Source: VAZQ01 sp036502925 (GTDB lineage Bacteria; Pseudomonadota; Alphaproteobacteria; Rhizobiales; Xanthobacteraceae). Taken from it: a stretch of 39,786 nucleotides of DNA. Under the pieces are notes generated by a model. It saw only the letters and a program-made list of their open reading frames with translations, did no database searches and was not told the DNA's origin. A program made the translations under genes and the position numbers. The stretch spans positions 1 through 39,786 of the forward strand of contig DASXXS010000195.1 in assembly GCA_036502925.1 (NCBI GenBank), in the 5' to 3' direction. Below, one piece after another: positions 1-8,189 of the stretch. Numbering within the stretch: the first letter of the stretch is position 1; every line of letters begins with the position of its first letter.

Positions 1-1
1 C

Positions 2-967
2 CATCACACGATGGTGCACGAGCAGATGAGCCGGTTCTTTCAGGGCTTCCGGCGCGACGCCCATCCCATGGCGGTGATGACCGGCTGCGTCGGCGCGCTC
101 TCGGCCTTCTATCACGACTCCACCGACATCTCCGATCCGCACCAGCGGATGGTGGCTTCGCTGCGCATGATCGCGAAGATGCCGACCTTGGCGGCCATGG
201 CCTACAAATACTCGGTCGGCCAGCCCTTCATCTATCCGAAGAACGAGCTCGATTACGCCTCCAATTTCCTGCGCATGTGCTATGCGGTTCCCTGCGAGGA
301 GTACAAGATCAACGGCGTGCTGGCGCGCGCCATGGATCGTATCTTCATCCTGCATGCCGATCACGAGCAGAATGCCTCGACCTCGACGGTCAGGCTGGCC
401 GGATCGTCCGGCGCCAATCCGTTCGCCTGCATTGCGGCGGGATGTGCGTGCCTGTGGGGACCCGCGCATGGCGGCGCCAACGAAGCCGCCCTCAACATGC
501 TGCGCGAGATCGGGACTCCCGAGCGCATCCCCGAATATGTGCGGCGCGCTAAGGACAAGAACGATTCTTTCCGGCTGATGGGCTTTGGCCACCGCGTCTA
601 CAAGAATTACGACCCGCGCGCGAAGATCATGCAGAAAACCTGCCACGAGGTTCTCGCCGAGCTCGGCATCAAGGATGATCCTCTGCTCGATGTCGCGATG
701 GAGCTCGAGCGGATCGCGCTGCACGATGACTATTTCATCGAGAAGAAACTCTATCCGAATATCGACTTCTATTCGGGCATCACGCTCAAGGCGATGGGGT
801 TCCCGACGACCATGTTCACGGTGCTGTTTGCGGTCGCGCGCACGGTGGGCTGGATCGCGCAGTGGAAGGAAATGATCGAAGATCCGGACCAGAAGATCGG
901 CCGTCCGCGCCAGCTCTATACCGGCGCCACGCGGCGCGACTACACGCCGATCTCGCGGCGGCGATAG
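2..967 (+). CDS. gltA: Citrate synthase, C-terminal part (5' end outside window)
   Basis: Condenses oxaloacetate and acetyl-CoA to citrate, the entry step of the TCA cycle, in the cytoplasm. The reading frame is open to the window edge and starts inside the conserved THHTMVHEQ segment, so about 110 N-terminal residues are missing; the ATG at 11 is internal, not the start. Counting from that ATG, the three catalytic residues of type II citrate synthases are present: His153 in GPAHGGANEA, His194 in GFGHRVYKNYDPRA and Asp252 in DFYSGI. The C-terminus (RPRQLYTGATRRDYTPI) is also typical. The gene converges on lpxB with only 9 bases between the stop codons, and I see no terminator there. Confidence 0.97.
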   Translation, partial: HHTMVHEQMSRFFQGFRRDAHPMAVMTGCVGALSAFYHDSTDISDPHQRMVASLRMIAKMPTLAAMAYKYSVGQPFIYPKNELDYASNFLRMCYAVPCEEYKINGVLARAMDRIFILHADHEQNASTSTVRLAGSSGANPFACIAAGCACLWGPAHGGANEAALNMLREIGTPERIPEYVRRAKDKNDSFRLMGFGHRVYKNYDPRAKIMQKTCHEVLAELGIKDDPLLDVAMELERIALHDDYFIEKKLYPNIDFYSGITLKAMGFPTTMFTVLFAVARTVGWIAQWKEMIEDPDQKIGRPRQLYTGATRRDYTPISRRR

Positions 968-976
968 TTCCGCCCG

Positions 977-2236
977 CTAGCTGCTTGCCCGCGCGATCGC
1001 CGCCGGCCTGGCGAAGCCAAGCACGATGTCGGCCGCGCGCCGGCTCGGAGATTCCGAACCGCCGTCAGGCTTCTGCCTTCCATCGGGCCCCTTGATCGCA
1101 TCAAATCGCATCGCCGCATCAAGCCGCGTGAAAGCGTCGAGCTGCCGGCGCCGTTGCGGGCTCTCCGCCATCAACGGCACCAGCGCTTCGCCGAGATTTT
1201 GCGCCGTGCAGTCGCGCTGCAGAAATTCCGGCACGACGTTTTCTTCCAGGATCAAGTTGGGGAGGATCACCGACGTCAGCGGGCTGACGAGCCGCATAAC
1301 AATCTCCTCAAGCCATGTAACTTTGTAGGCGGCAACCATCGGGACGCCGGCAAGGGCGAGCTCAAGCGTCACGGTGCCGGACTTGGCGAGCGCCGCCCGG
1401 GCGACGCGGAACGCCGCCCGCTTGTCCTTGAAATCGACCACGACGCGGGGCCGCGGCGCCCAGCCTGCGGTGGCGGCCGTGATCTGCTCGCGCAGGTGCG
1501 GGAGCGTGGGCAGGACGATGTCGGGCGGCTCGCGCCCGGCTGCGAGGATGGCCGACGCCTGGCCGAAGGTCGCCAGGAGCCGCCGGATTTCCGCGTCCCG
1601 GCTGCCCGGCAGGACCAGCACCACCGGCGGCTCGGCGAGCCGGCGCTGGGCCTCCTGCGCGTTCGGCCGCAGCTGGGCAAGCTGCTCCAGGAGGGGATGT
1701 CCCACATAAGTGCAAGGCGGTCCGCCGAGCCGCGCATGCGCCCGCGGCTCGAACGGCAGCAGCGCCAGCACGTGGTCGACATAGCTGCGCATCGCGCGCG
1801 CGCGGCCGGGCCGCCAGGCCCAGACCGAGGGCGAGACGTAATTGAGGATCGGGATCGAGGGCGCTGCGGCGCGAACGCGCCGCGCCACCCGGTGGGTGAA
1901 ATCGGGGCTGTCGATGATGACCAGCGCATCGGGCCGCGTGGCCACCACAAGTCGGGCGGTGTCGCGAATGCGCCGCAGGATGAGCGGCAATTGCCGCGGG
2001 ACTGCCGCAAAACCGATGATCGCGAGTTCGTCGATCGGAAACAGGCTGGCAAGCCCTTCTGCCGCCATTTCGCGTCCGCCAACGCCCGCGAAACGGACCC
2101 GGCCGCCGGTGCGCTCCTTGAGCGCCCGCATCAAAGGGGCGCCCAGCTGGTCACCGGATTCCTCACCGGCGACCACGACGATCGCAAGGTCTCGATCGCG
2201 CGCCTGAAGCGACCGCATCATGAGCCCTTCACTCAT
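977..2236 (-). CDS. lpxB: Lipid-A-disaccharide synthase LpxB
   Basis: Glycosyltransferase (GT19 family) that joins UDP-2,3-diacylglucosamine to lipid X to make the lipid A disaccharide at the inner face of the inner membrane. The N-terminal family motif GEESGDQLGA is at about residues 24-33, followed by a GVGGREMAAEG segment, and YVSPSVWAWRPGR and LPGSRDAEIRR in the middle. At 419 residues it is somewhat longer than the E. coli protein (382), with a Ser/Pro/Arg-rich tail. The start ATG overlaps the lpxI stop codon (ATGA, 2233-2236), so the two are translationally coupled; ATGs at codons 6 and 7 are alternative starts. It is the last gene of the lipid A block and takes the LpxI product as substrate. 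Confidence 0.96.
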   Translation of the reverse strand: MSEGLMMRSLQARDRDLAIVVVAGEESGDQLGAPLMRALKERTGGRVRFAGVGGREMAAEGLASLFPIDELAIIGFAAVPRQLPLILRRIRDTARLVVATRPDALVIIDSPDFTHRVARRVRAAAPSIPILNYVSPSVWAWRPGRARAMRSYVDHVLALLPFEPRAHARLGGPPCTYVGHPLLEQLAQLRPNAQEAQRRLAEPPVVLVLPGSRDAEIRRLLATFGQASAILAAGREPPDIVLPTLPHLREQITAATAGWAPRPRVVVDFKDKRAAFRVARAALAKSGTVTLELALAGVPMVAAYKVTWLEEIVMRLVSPLTSVILPNLILEENVVPEFLQRDCTAQNLGEALVPLMAESPQRRRQLDAFTRLDAAMRFDAIKGPDGRQKPDGGSESPSRRAADIVLGFARPAAIARASS

Positions 2237-3096
2237 TGCGCGATAGGCTCTTGCCGCATCCCGACAATGAAAATCCGTTCGCGATCCGCGGCCTGCGTCA
2301 CCCGTTCGGGCTCGGCCATGATGGCCTCACCGGCGATAACGGCGATGCCGGCAAGCCCGGCGCGCGCCGCGCCGGCGATGGTCTTTGGCCCGATCGTGGG
2401 CAGATCGACCCGGCGATCCTGGCCGGGTTTTGCCGCTTTGACGAGCACGCCGCCGGAGGAGCGAATTCGCCCCTTGCGGCGCAGCTCTGCGACCTGGGCC
2501 AGCATCTCGTCGGTGCCTTCCGCGGCTTCCACGGCGAGAACGTGGCCGCCGGCGACTATCGCGGCCTGCCCCACATCGAATTGCCCGATGGCGCGCAACA
2601 GGTCGAGGCCGAGCGCAATGTCGCCGAGGTTGCCGGCGCTCGGCTGGAAGCGGCCGACCGCTCCCTCCGGCACCAGGATTTCCGGCGCGACCTCGTGGGC
2701 TCCGATGGGCCGAAAACCATGTTCCTCGAGAATCTTCACGATGCCCGACATCAGATGGTCGTCGCCGCCGCGGAACATCGCAATGATCCGCGGCATCATG
2801 CGCATCAACGACAAATCGGGCCAGATTTGCCACAGCGACGGTCGAACCATCGAACCGATTAAAACCACATCGCGGCAGCCTTCTCGGCGGGCGATGCGGC
2901 AGAAGCGGGCGAACTGGCCAATTCTGACCCAATGGTGCGGATAGCATTCGACGTGGGCGGGATCCGCCCATCCGCGCAGTGCAAACAGAACAACGCTTCG
3001 ACCCCGCCGGCGGGCGGCCTCGGCGACCGCAAATGGCAGGCTGCCGCCCCCGGAGATGATCGCGAGCGGTGCCTGGTCGGGCGGCGTGCCTGACAT
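2233..3096 (-). CDS. lpxI: UDP-2,3-diacylglucosamine pyrophosphatase LpxI (DUF1009)
   Basis: Hydrolyses UDP-2,3-diacylglucosamine to lipid X plus UMP in lipid A synthesis. LpxI is the form used by most alphaproteobacteria in place of LpxH. The protein opens with LAIISGGGSLPFAVAEAA and has the family segments VLIGSMVRPSLWQIWPDL, an EEHGFRPIGAHEVAPEIL stretch, an AIVAGGHVLAVEAAEGTDE stretch and a C-terminal GPKTI...AGEAI region. I place the start at the ATG at 3096 (287 residues), 4 bases after the lpxA stop and preceded by GAG; a longer frame to 3141 would overlap the lpxA coding region and adds a basic, non-conserved head. It overlaps lpxB by 4 bases. Confidence 0.94.
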   Translation of the reverse strand: MSGTPPDQAPLAIISGGGSLPFAVAEAARRRGRSVVLFALRGWADPAHVECYPHHWVRIGQFARFCRIARREGCRDVVLIGSMVRPSLWQIWPDLSLMRMMPRIIAMFRGGDDHLMSGIVKILEEHGFRPIGAHEVAPEILVPEGAVGRFQPSAGNLGDIALGLDLLRAIGQFDVGQAAIVAGGHVLAVEAAEGTDEMLAQVAELRRKGRIRSSGGVLVKAAKPGQDRRVDLPTIGPKTIAGAARAGLAGIAVIAGEAIMAEPERVTQAADRERIFIVGMRQEPIAQ

Positions 3097-3100
3097 GCCG

Positions 3101-3931
3101 TCACTCTTGCATGGCGGCCGCCTCCAGGCGGTCGCCGCCACGGACGCGCGGGGGCATCATGGGTGGCCGCGAGCCGCCCGCGCGCAGAAAATCGATGATC
3201 TTGCCGACCAGCGGATCGGCCCCATAGTCGGCCGCGACGGCCGCGAGCCGGTCGCGAAATTCGCCGCTGCCGAGAAACAGCGCACGGTAGCATTGCCGCA
3301 ACCGATGCATATCGGCGCGCCCGTGGCCGCGGCGCTTGACACCGACCATGTTCAGGCCGACGAGCTCGGCCTTGGGGCCGAAAGCAAACCCGAACGGAAT
3401 GACGTCTCGGGTGATTCCGCTCAGGCCGCCGATCATGGCGCCTTCGCCGACGCGCACGAACTGGTGCACGGCGGCCTGTCCGCCCAAGAACGCACGATCC
3501 CCGATGCTGACATGGCCGCCCAGGACGGCATTGTTGGCGAAGGTGACGTCGCTGCCGACGTGGCAGTCATGCCCCACATGTGAGCCGGCCATGAAGAAGC
3601 AGCGGTCGCCGATGCCGGTGACCCCGCCGCCATCCTCTGTGCCGGTGCTCATGGTGACGCTCTCGCGGATGTCGCAGTCGGTCCCAACAGCGAGGCGGGT
3701 CGGGCCGCCTCTGTATTTGACGGATTGCGGCGGGGTCCCGAGCGAAGCAAACGGATAAATGACGGTCCGCGCACCGATCATGGTATCGCCGGCGAGATGG
3801 ACATGGGCCAAAAGCCGGCAGCCGTCGCCGATCGTCACATCGGGTCCGATGATACAATAGGGCCCGATCGATACATCCTGTCCGACCTTCGCTCCCGGTT
3901 CGATCCGCGCCGTTGGATCGATCATGGCCAT
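3101..3931 (-). CDS. lpxA: Acyl-ACP--UDP-N-acetylglucosamine O-acyltransferase LpxA
   Basis: First enzyme of lipid A synthesis: transfers a 3-hydroxyacyl chain from ACP to the 3-OH of UDP-GlcNAc in the cytoplasm. The N-terminal two-thirds is a run of hexapeptide repeats (left-handed beta helix) beginning IDPTARIEPGAKVGQDV. The catalytic His is His121 in VGHDCHVG, followed by FANNAVLGGHVSIGDRAFLGG and AAVHQFVRVGEGAMIGGL. The C-terminal helical part is short but complete. I chose the ATG at 3931 because GAGG, overlapping the fabZ stop, lies 6 bases upstream; ATG 3925 is a close alternative. Lies between fabZ (8 bases upstream) and lpxI, in the conserved lpxD-fabZ-lpxA order. Confidence 0.96.
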   Translation of the reverse strand: MAMIDPTARIEPGAKVGQDVSIGPYCIIGPDVTIGDGCRLLAHVHLAGDTMIGARTVIYPFASLGTPPQSVKYRGGPTRLAVGTDCDIRESVTMSTGTEDGGGVTGIGDRCFFMAGSHVGHDCHVGSDVTFANNAVLGGHVSIGDRAFLGGQAAVHQFVRVGEGAMIGGLSGITRDVIPFGFAFGPKAELVGLNMVGVKRRGHGRADMHRLRQCYRALFLGSGEFRDRLAAVAADYGADPLVGKIIDFLRAGGSRPPMMPPRVRGGDRLEAAAMQE

Positions 3932-3939
3932 CGTCGACC

Positions 3940-4395
3940 TCACGAGAGCATGGCGCCGACTTCGGCTTCGGCGACCAGCCGTCCGGCCACGATGGCTTTG
4001 CCGCGAAACCACCACATGTTCTTTTTGCGGGCAATCTTGCTCATGTGATATTCGATCGTGTCTCCGGGCAGTACCGGCTTGCGGAACTTGGCCTTGTCGA
4101 TGGTCAGGAAGTAGACCTTCGGTGCTAGATTTTCCTTGGTCTGCGACAGAATGCAGACGGCGCCCGCGGTTTGCGCCATGCCCTCGATCAACAGCACGCC
4201 GGGAAATACCGGATTGCCGGGAAAATGCCCGAGGAACTGCGGCTCGTTGATCGTCACGTTCTTGATGCCGATGGCGGCTTCGTCCCCTTGCATGCTGATG
4301 ATGCGATCGACCATCAAGAACGGATAGCGGTGCGGCAGCGCTTGCAGAATGGTCGCGATATCGGCCGCCTCGAGCATGGTTGCCGCTTCGCTCAT
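3940..4395 (-). CDS. fabZ: 3-hydroxyacyl-[ACP] dehydratase FabZ
   Basis: Dehydrates 3-hydroxyacyl-ACP in fatty acid elongation, and so competes with LpxA and LpxD for the same acyl-ACP pool; this explains its place between them. The hotdog fold is recognisable from LPHRYPFLMVDRI at residues 20-32 and from the active-site segment FLGHFPGNPVFPGVLLIEG, with His57 and Glu71 as the catalytic pair. Length, 151 residues, is normal. It follows lpxD by 24 bases and precedes lpxA by 8. Confidence 0.97.
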   Translation of the reverse strand: MSEAATMLEAADIATILQALPHRYPFLMVDRIISMQGDEAAIGIKNVTINEPQFLGHFPGNPVFPGVLLIEGMAQTAGAVCILSQTKENLAPKVYFLTIDKAKFRKPVLPGDTIEYHMSKIARKKNMWWFRGKAIVAGRLVAEAEVGAMLS

Positions 4396-4419
4396 GGTGC
4401 CGTCCTCATGTGGCGATCC

Positions 4420-5490
4420 TCATGAGCCTTCCTTGCGGCCCGCTGCTTTGCCCCCGTTGCCTTCCCCGGCCAGGCGCTCGAGCGCTGCAACCTCGCGGAA
4501 GAATTGCTTCACCGGCTTGGCCGGCACCCCGGCCCAGCGCGCTCCCGCCGGAGCATCATGCATGACGCCGGCTTTGGCTCCCAGCGTCGCGCCGGCACCG
4601 ATCGTCACGTGATCGGCAACGCCCACCTGCCCGCCCGTCATGACATTGTCTCCGATGACGGCGCTTCCGGATATGCCGGTTTGCGCCGCGAGGACGCAGT
4701 GCCTCCCGATCAGGACATTGTGGGCGATCTGCACGAGATTGTCGATCTTGGTGCCCTCGCCGATCACGGTGTCGCTCATCGCTCCCCGATCGATCGTGGT
4801 GTTCGCGCCGATCTCGACATCGTCCTGGACAATGACGCGGCCGATCTGTGGAACCTTGACGTGGCCGGCCGCCCCCGTCAGGTAGCCGAATCCGTCCTGT
4901 CCGATCCGACAACCAGGATGAACGATCACCCGGTCGCCGATCAAGGCGTGCATGATCGAGACGTTGGGTCCGATCGCGCAATCGCGGCCGATGCGCACAC
5001 CTGGTCCCACGACCGCGCCGGCTCCGACCACGGTTGCCGCCCCGATCTCGGCCCGCGGCCCGATCACGGCGCCCGGATCGACCGTCACCCCGCTCTCCAG
5101 GCGTGCGCTCGGATGGACGAGCGCGCCGGCGGCGACGCCGCGCGCCTCGAACAGCGAGCAGGGGCGAAGCGCGTCTGGAAACAGCGTGCGGGCAATTTCG
5201 ACGAAAGCGCGATAGGGCTCGCGGACGTCGAGCGCGCTCACTCGATCCGGAAGCAGATGGGCGAGGTGCTCGCCCGTCAAGCAGGCGCCGGCTTCGCAAA
5301 TCGCGGCCTGATCGGCGAATTTGGCGCTGTCGAGAAAGCAAAGATCGCCGGGCGCGGCGCGATCGAGCACGGCAATGCCGGTGATGTGCCGATCGAGGTC
5401 GGCGCCGGCCAGCGGCTTGGCCCCGGTGAGCGCGACGATCTCGCGCAGGGTCAGACCCGAATGCCGTCGAAAAAAGAGCGCCTCGGTCAT
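4420..5490 (-). CDS. lpxD: UDP-3-O-(3-hydroxyacyl)glucosamine N-acyltransferase LpxD
   Basis: Third step of lipid A synthesis: N-acylates UDP-3-O-acylglucosamine using hydroxyacyl-ACP. An N-terminal uridine-binding domain (residues 1 to about 110) leads into a long hexapeptide-repeat beta helix (about 120-320). The catalytic His is His257 in QIAHNVLIGRHC. The GYLTGAAGHVKVPQIGRV stretch and the C-terminal AGVPAKPVKQFFREVAALERL helix are typical. It is 356 residues, with ATG at 5490 preceded by AAGG. The gene lies 30 bases after bamA in the transcript. Confidence 0.97.
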   Translation of the reverse strand: MTEALFFRRHSGLTLREIVALTGAKPLAGADLDRHITGIAVLDRAAPGDLCFLDSAKFADQAAICEAGACLTGEHLAHLLPDRVSALDVREPYRAFVEIARTLFPDALRPCSLFEARGVAAGALVHPSARLESGVTVDPGAVIGPRAEIGAATVVGAGAVVGPGVRIGRDCAIGPNVSIMHALIGDRVIVHPGCRIGQDGFGYLTGAAGHVKVPQIGRVIVQDDVEIGANTTIDRGAMSDTVIGEGTKIDNLVQIAHNVLIGRHCVLAAQTGISGSAVIGDNVMTGGQVGVADHVTIGAGATLGAKAGVMHDAPAGARWAGVPAKPVKQFFREVAALERLAGEGNGGKAAGRKEGS

Positions 5491-5520
5491 GCGACCTTGT
5501 CCCGGCCCGGCCGGCCGCGA

Positions 5521-8040
5521 TCAGAAGCTCGCGCCGCCGCCGAACCGGAATATCTGCGTCCTGTCGAAGGAACGCCTTGTAATCGGATAGGCAAGATCGA
5601 ACCGGAGCGGTCCAAACGGTGACGCCCAGATCAAGCCGACGCCGGCGGCGCTGTTGACGAACATGTTGTTGGACGACGCAGTCATCGTTTCCCCCGTCAA
5701 AGGAGAGGATGTCGGTCCCGTATAGTCCCACAACGAGCCGGCGTCCACGTAAGCCGCGACCTTGATTCCTATTTCCTTGGGTATGAAGAAAAGCGGCGTC
5801 TGAAATTCAAGGCTCGCTCCCCAATAGTGGGTGCCGCCGAGCGCATCATTGGTAGTGCCGACGGTCAGGTCGCGAGGACCGATGCCGGCCGGCGCGAAGC
5901 CGTGAACCAGATTGGGGCCCATCTGGAAGTTGTCGAGCATGCGAACGCCGTTCGCTCCGATTTGACCGAAGTCCACCGCGCCGTTGCCCCATCCTTGGAT
6001 GGTGCCGGCCTGAAGGTGCACGACGCCCACGATGTCGTAGACCACCTCGAAATAGCGACGCAGATCGGCGGTCTCGCGCACGAACCGGACGGTGCCGCCG
6101 GCGCCGGCGAAATCCTGGTTGAATGCCGCCGCAATGCCGGAGGTCGGATTGCGATTGTCGTCGACCGTATTGTAGGCCAGTGAATAGCCGACCAAGGAGG
6201 TGAGGGAGGCGCCGTTCGAGAGCTCCACCCTTACAGGGAGCGAGGCTTCGCCATCGGCGTAGCAGTTCTGATTGATCTGCCCTGGGGCCCCGGCAAACGG
6301 CGGGGTGGTTGGTAGAGGATTTGGGGTCGGGAACGTGTTGATGTAGTCCGGATTGATGTTGTTGCAATTGTTCAGGAAGTTGGGCAGCACGATCTGCTGC
6401 CGGTAGATCGAGTAGCGCAGTTGCAAGGCCAGATCCTCGCGCAAGGCGAAGCCCAGTCTGACGCCGGCGCCGAGCGTGTCGGTCTGGTAGGAGATGAAGT
6501 TCGTCGGCAGTTGTTGCCTGCCGTAGACGTCCATGCCAAGCGCGAGCCGGTAGCCGAGAAAGTAGGGCTCCACGAACGAAAAGGTGGCGCCCTTCGAGTG
6601 CTGGCCGTATTGGACCGAGAGCTTCGAGGCCAAGCCGAGCCCGAACAGATTGCGCTCCCCGATGCTGGCCTCCGCCAGCGCGCCGTCCGAAGTCGAATAG
6701 CCGCCGGAGAGCGAGATTTCGCCGGTGGACTGATCCTCCACATCGACGTTGAGCACGACGCGGTCGGGCGCCGAGCCGGGTTCGGTGGTGATTTTGACGG
6801 TCTTGAAATAATTGAGGTTCTTCAGGCGCCGCTCGGCGCGATTGATCAGCGCCCGATTATAGGCGTCGCCCTCGGCGACATCGAACTCGCGCCGGACCAC
6901 ATAGTCGCGGGTCTTGGAGTTGCCGCGAATGTTGATCCGTTCGATATAGGTGCGTTGTCCTTCCTCGACCGTAAAGAACAGATTGATGGTCCGTGCTTGG
7001 GAATTGCGATCCGCCCCTGGACGCACGGAGGCGAATGCGAAGCCCTGCCTCGAGGCCTCGACCGTCATGTCCTCGACCGATTTTTCGATCGCTTCGGCGT
7101 TGTAGACATCGCCCGACGACATCCGCAAGCGCGGCTCCAATAGCCTGGGACTGAGCGCCGGTATCTTGGAGCGAACCTCGACGGTGCCGATCCGGTACTG
7201 CTCGCCTTCCTCGATGGCGAATGTGATGACGAAGCCCTGTTGTGCCGGGTCGAACTCGCCCACCGCCGACACGATCCGAACATCGATATAGCCGTGCTTG
7301 AGGTAGAAGCGGCGCAGCAGCTCGCGGTCCGCTTCGAGCCGGTCGGGGTCATAGATGTTTGCGGTCTGCAGGAAGGCGAGCAGGCCGGTCTCGACGGTTT
7401 TGACCTCGTCCTTCAAACGGTAGGAGGAATAGGCGTGGTTGCCGACGAAGTTGATGGTCTTGACATCGGTCTTTGCGCCCTCGCTGATCTCGAACACGAG
7501 GTCGACGCGGCCGTTTGGCAGCTCGATGATCTTCGGGTCGATGCGAACGTCGAAGCGGCCGCCGCGCCGGTAGACCTCGACCATGCGTTGCACGTCGGAC
7601 TGAACGGTGGCGCGCGAGAGCGTGCCCCGCTCCTTCGACTGGATTTCCAGCTTGAGCTGCTCCTCCTTGACCTTCTTGTTGCCCTCGAAGGCGATCCGGT
7701 TGATGACCGGATTCTCGACCAGGATCACGGTGATCCGCCCGCCGGACTGGGTGATACGCACGTCCTCGAACAGGCCGGTCGCGTAGAGCGCCTTGTAGGC
7801 GTCGTCGATGCTCTGCGCGTCAAAGCCGCCGCCCGGCCCTGGCTTGAAGTAGGAACGGACCGTCGAAGATTCGACGCGCCGGTTGCCCTCGACAACGATC
7901 GAATTGACGGCCTGCGAGTTGGGCGTTTGCGCACAGGCAACGCCTGCCGTCAGACTGACGGCCGCCAAGGTCAAAACCATCCCCCCGAGAACAAAGCCGG
8001 CGATGCCCAGTCCTCGAACAAACCGCACACAAAGGTTCAT
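5521..8040 (-). CDS. bamA: Outer membrane protein assembly factor BamA (Omp85)
   Basis: Core of the BAM complex, which inserts beta-barrel proteins into the outer membrane. The chain has a signal peptide (about 1-37, ending GVACAQ), five POTRA repeats (about 45-430) and a C-terminal 16-strand barrel ending in Phe (FRFGGGASF), the usual beta-signal. I place the start at ATG 8040 (839 residues); a TTG two codons upstream is less likely. One oddity is in loop L6: the near-invariant VRGF motif of Omp85 proteins reads VHGF here, with His713 (CAC) in place of Arg. The rest of the loop (APAGIGPRDL) looks normal. It lies between rseP, 149 bases upstream, and lpxD, 30 bases downstream. Confidence 0.97.
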   Translation of the reverse strand: MNLCVRFVRGLGIAGFVLGGMVLTLAAVSLTAGVACAQTPNSQAVNSIVVEGNRRVESSTVRSYFKPGPGGGFDAQSIDDAYKALYATGLFEDVRITQSGGRITVILVENPVINRIAFEGNKKVKEEQLKLEIQSKERGTLSRATVQSDVQRMVEVYRRGGRFDVRIDPKIIELPNGRVDLVFEISEGAKTDVKTINFVGNHAYSSYRLKDEVKTVETGLLAFLQTANIYDPDRLEADRELLRRFYLKHGYIDVRIVSAVGEFDPAQQGFVITFAIEEGEQYRIGTVEVRSKIPALSPRLLEPRLRMSSGDVYNAEAIEKSVEDMTVEASRQGFAFASVRPGADRNSQARTINLFFTVEEGQRTYIERINIRGNSKTRDYVVRREFDVAEGDAYNRALINRAERRLKNLNYFKTVKITTEPGSAPDRVVLNVDVEDQSTGEISLSGGYSTSDGALAEASIGERNLFGLGLASKLSVQYGQHSKGATFSFVEPYFLGYRLALGMDVYGRQQLPTNFISYQTDTLGAGVRLGFALREDLALQLRYSIYRQQIVLPNFLNNCNNINPDYINTFPTPNPLPTTPPFAGAPGQINQNCYADGEASLPVRVELSNGASLTSLVGYSLAYNTVDDNRNPTSGIAAAFNQDFAGAGGTVRFVRETADLRRYFEVVYDIVGVVHLQAGTIQGWGNGAVDFGQIGANGVRMLDNFQMGPNLVHGFAPAGIGPRDLTVGTTNDALGGTHYWGASLEFQTPLFFIPKEIGIKVAAYVDAGSLWDYTGPTSSPLTGETMTASSNNMFVNSAAGVGLIWASPFGPLRFDLAYPITRRSFDRTQIFRFGGGASF

Positions 8041-8172
8041 TCGCAACCCGCCCTCTTTCCCCTTCTTGGCCGCCCCGACTGAGGGCGGCTGAACCGGTCA
8101 GACCCCGCTTCTATCCGGTTTCAGCTGCAATGCAAATCGCTCACTGCACCATTTCTCCTTTGTCGCCAGAGA

Positions 8173-8188
8173 GTTGCCGATTGGCAAC
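8173..8188 (-). other. Hairpin just after the rseP stop codon
   Basis: GTTGCC and GGCAAC form a 6-bp stem with a 4-base loop, starting 1 base after the rseP TAG. It is followed by TCTCT rather than a proper T run, so it is more likely a partial terminator or an RNA-processing/stability element between rseP and bamA than a full terminator. The remaining bases to bamA (8041-8172) show no gene. Confidence 0.4.
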
Positions 8189-8189
8189 G

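Noticed and set aside
968..976. Search for a terminator between gltA and lpxB
   Set aside because: The stop codons are only 9 bases apart and no stem followed by a T run is present.
1154..2944. Long open frame on + opposite lpxB and lpxI (596 codons)
   Set aside because: It runs antisense to two well-recognised enzymes, has an Arg/Pro/Asp-rich composition typical of antisense frames in GC-rich DNA, and has no ribosome site or family resemblance.
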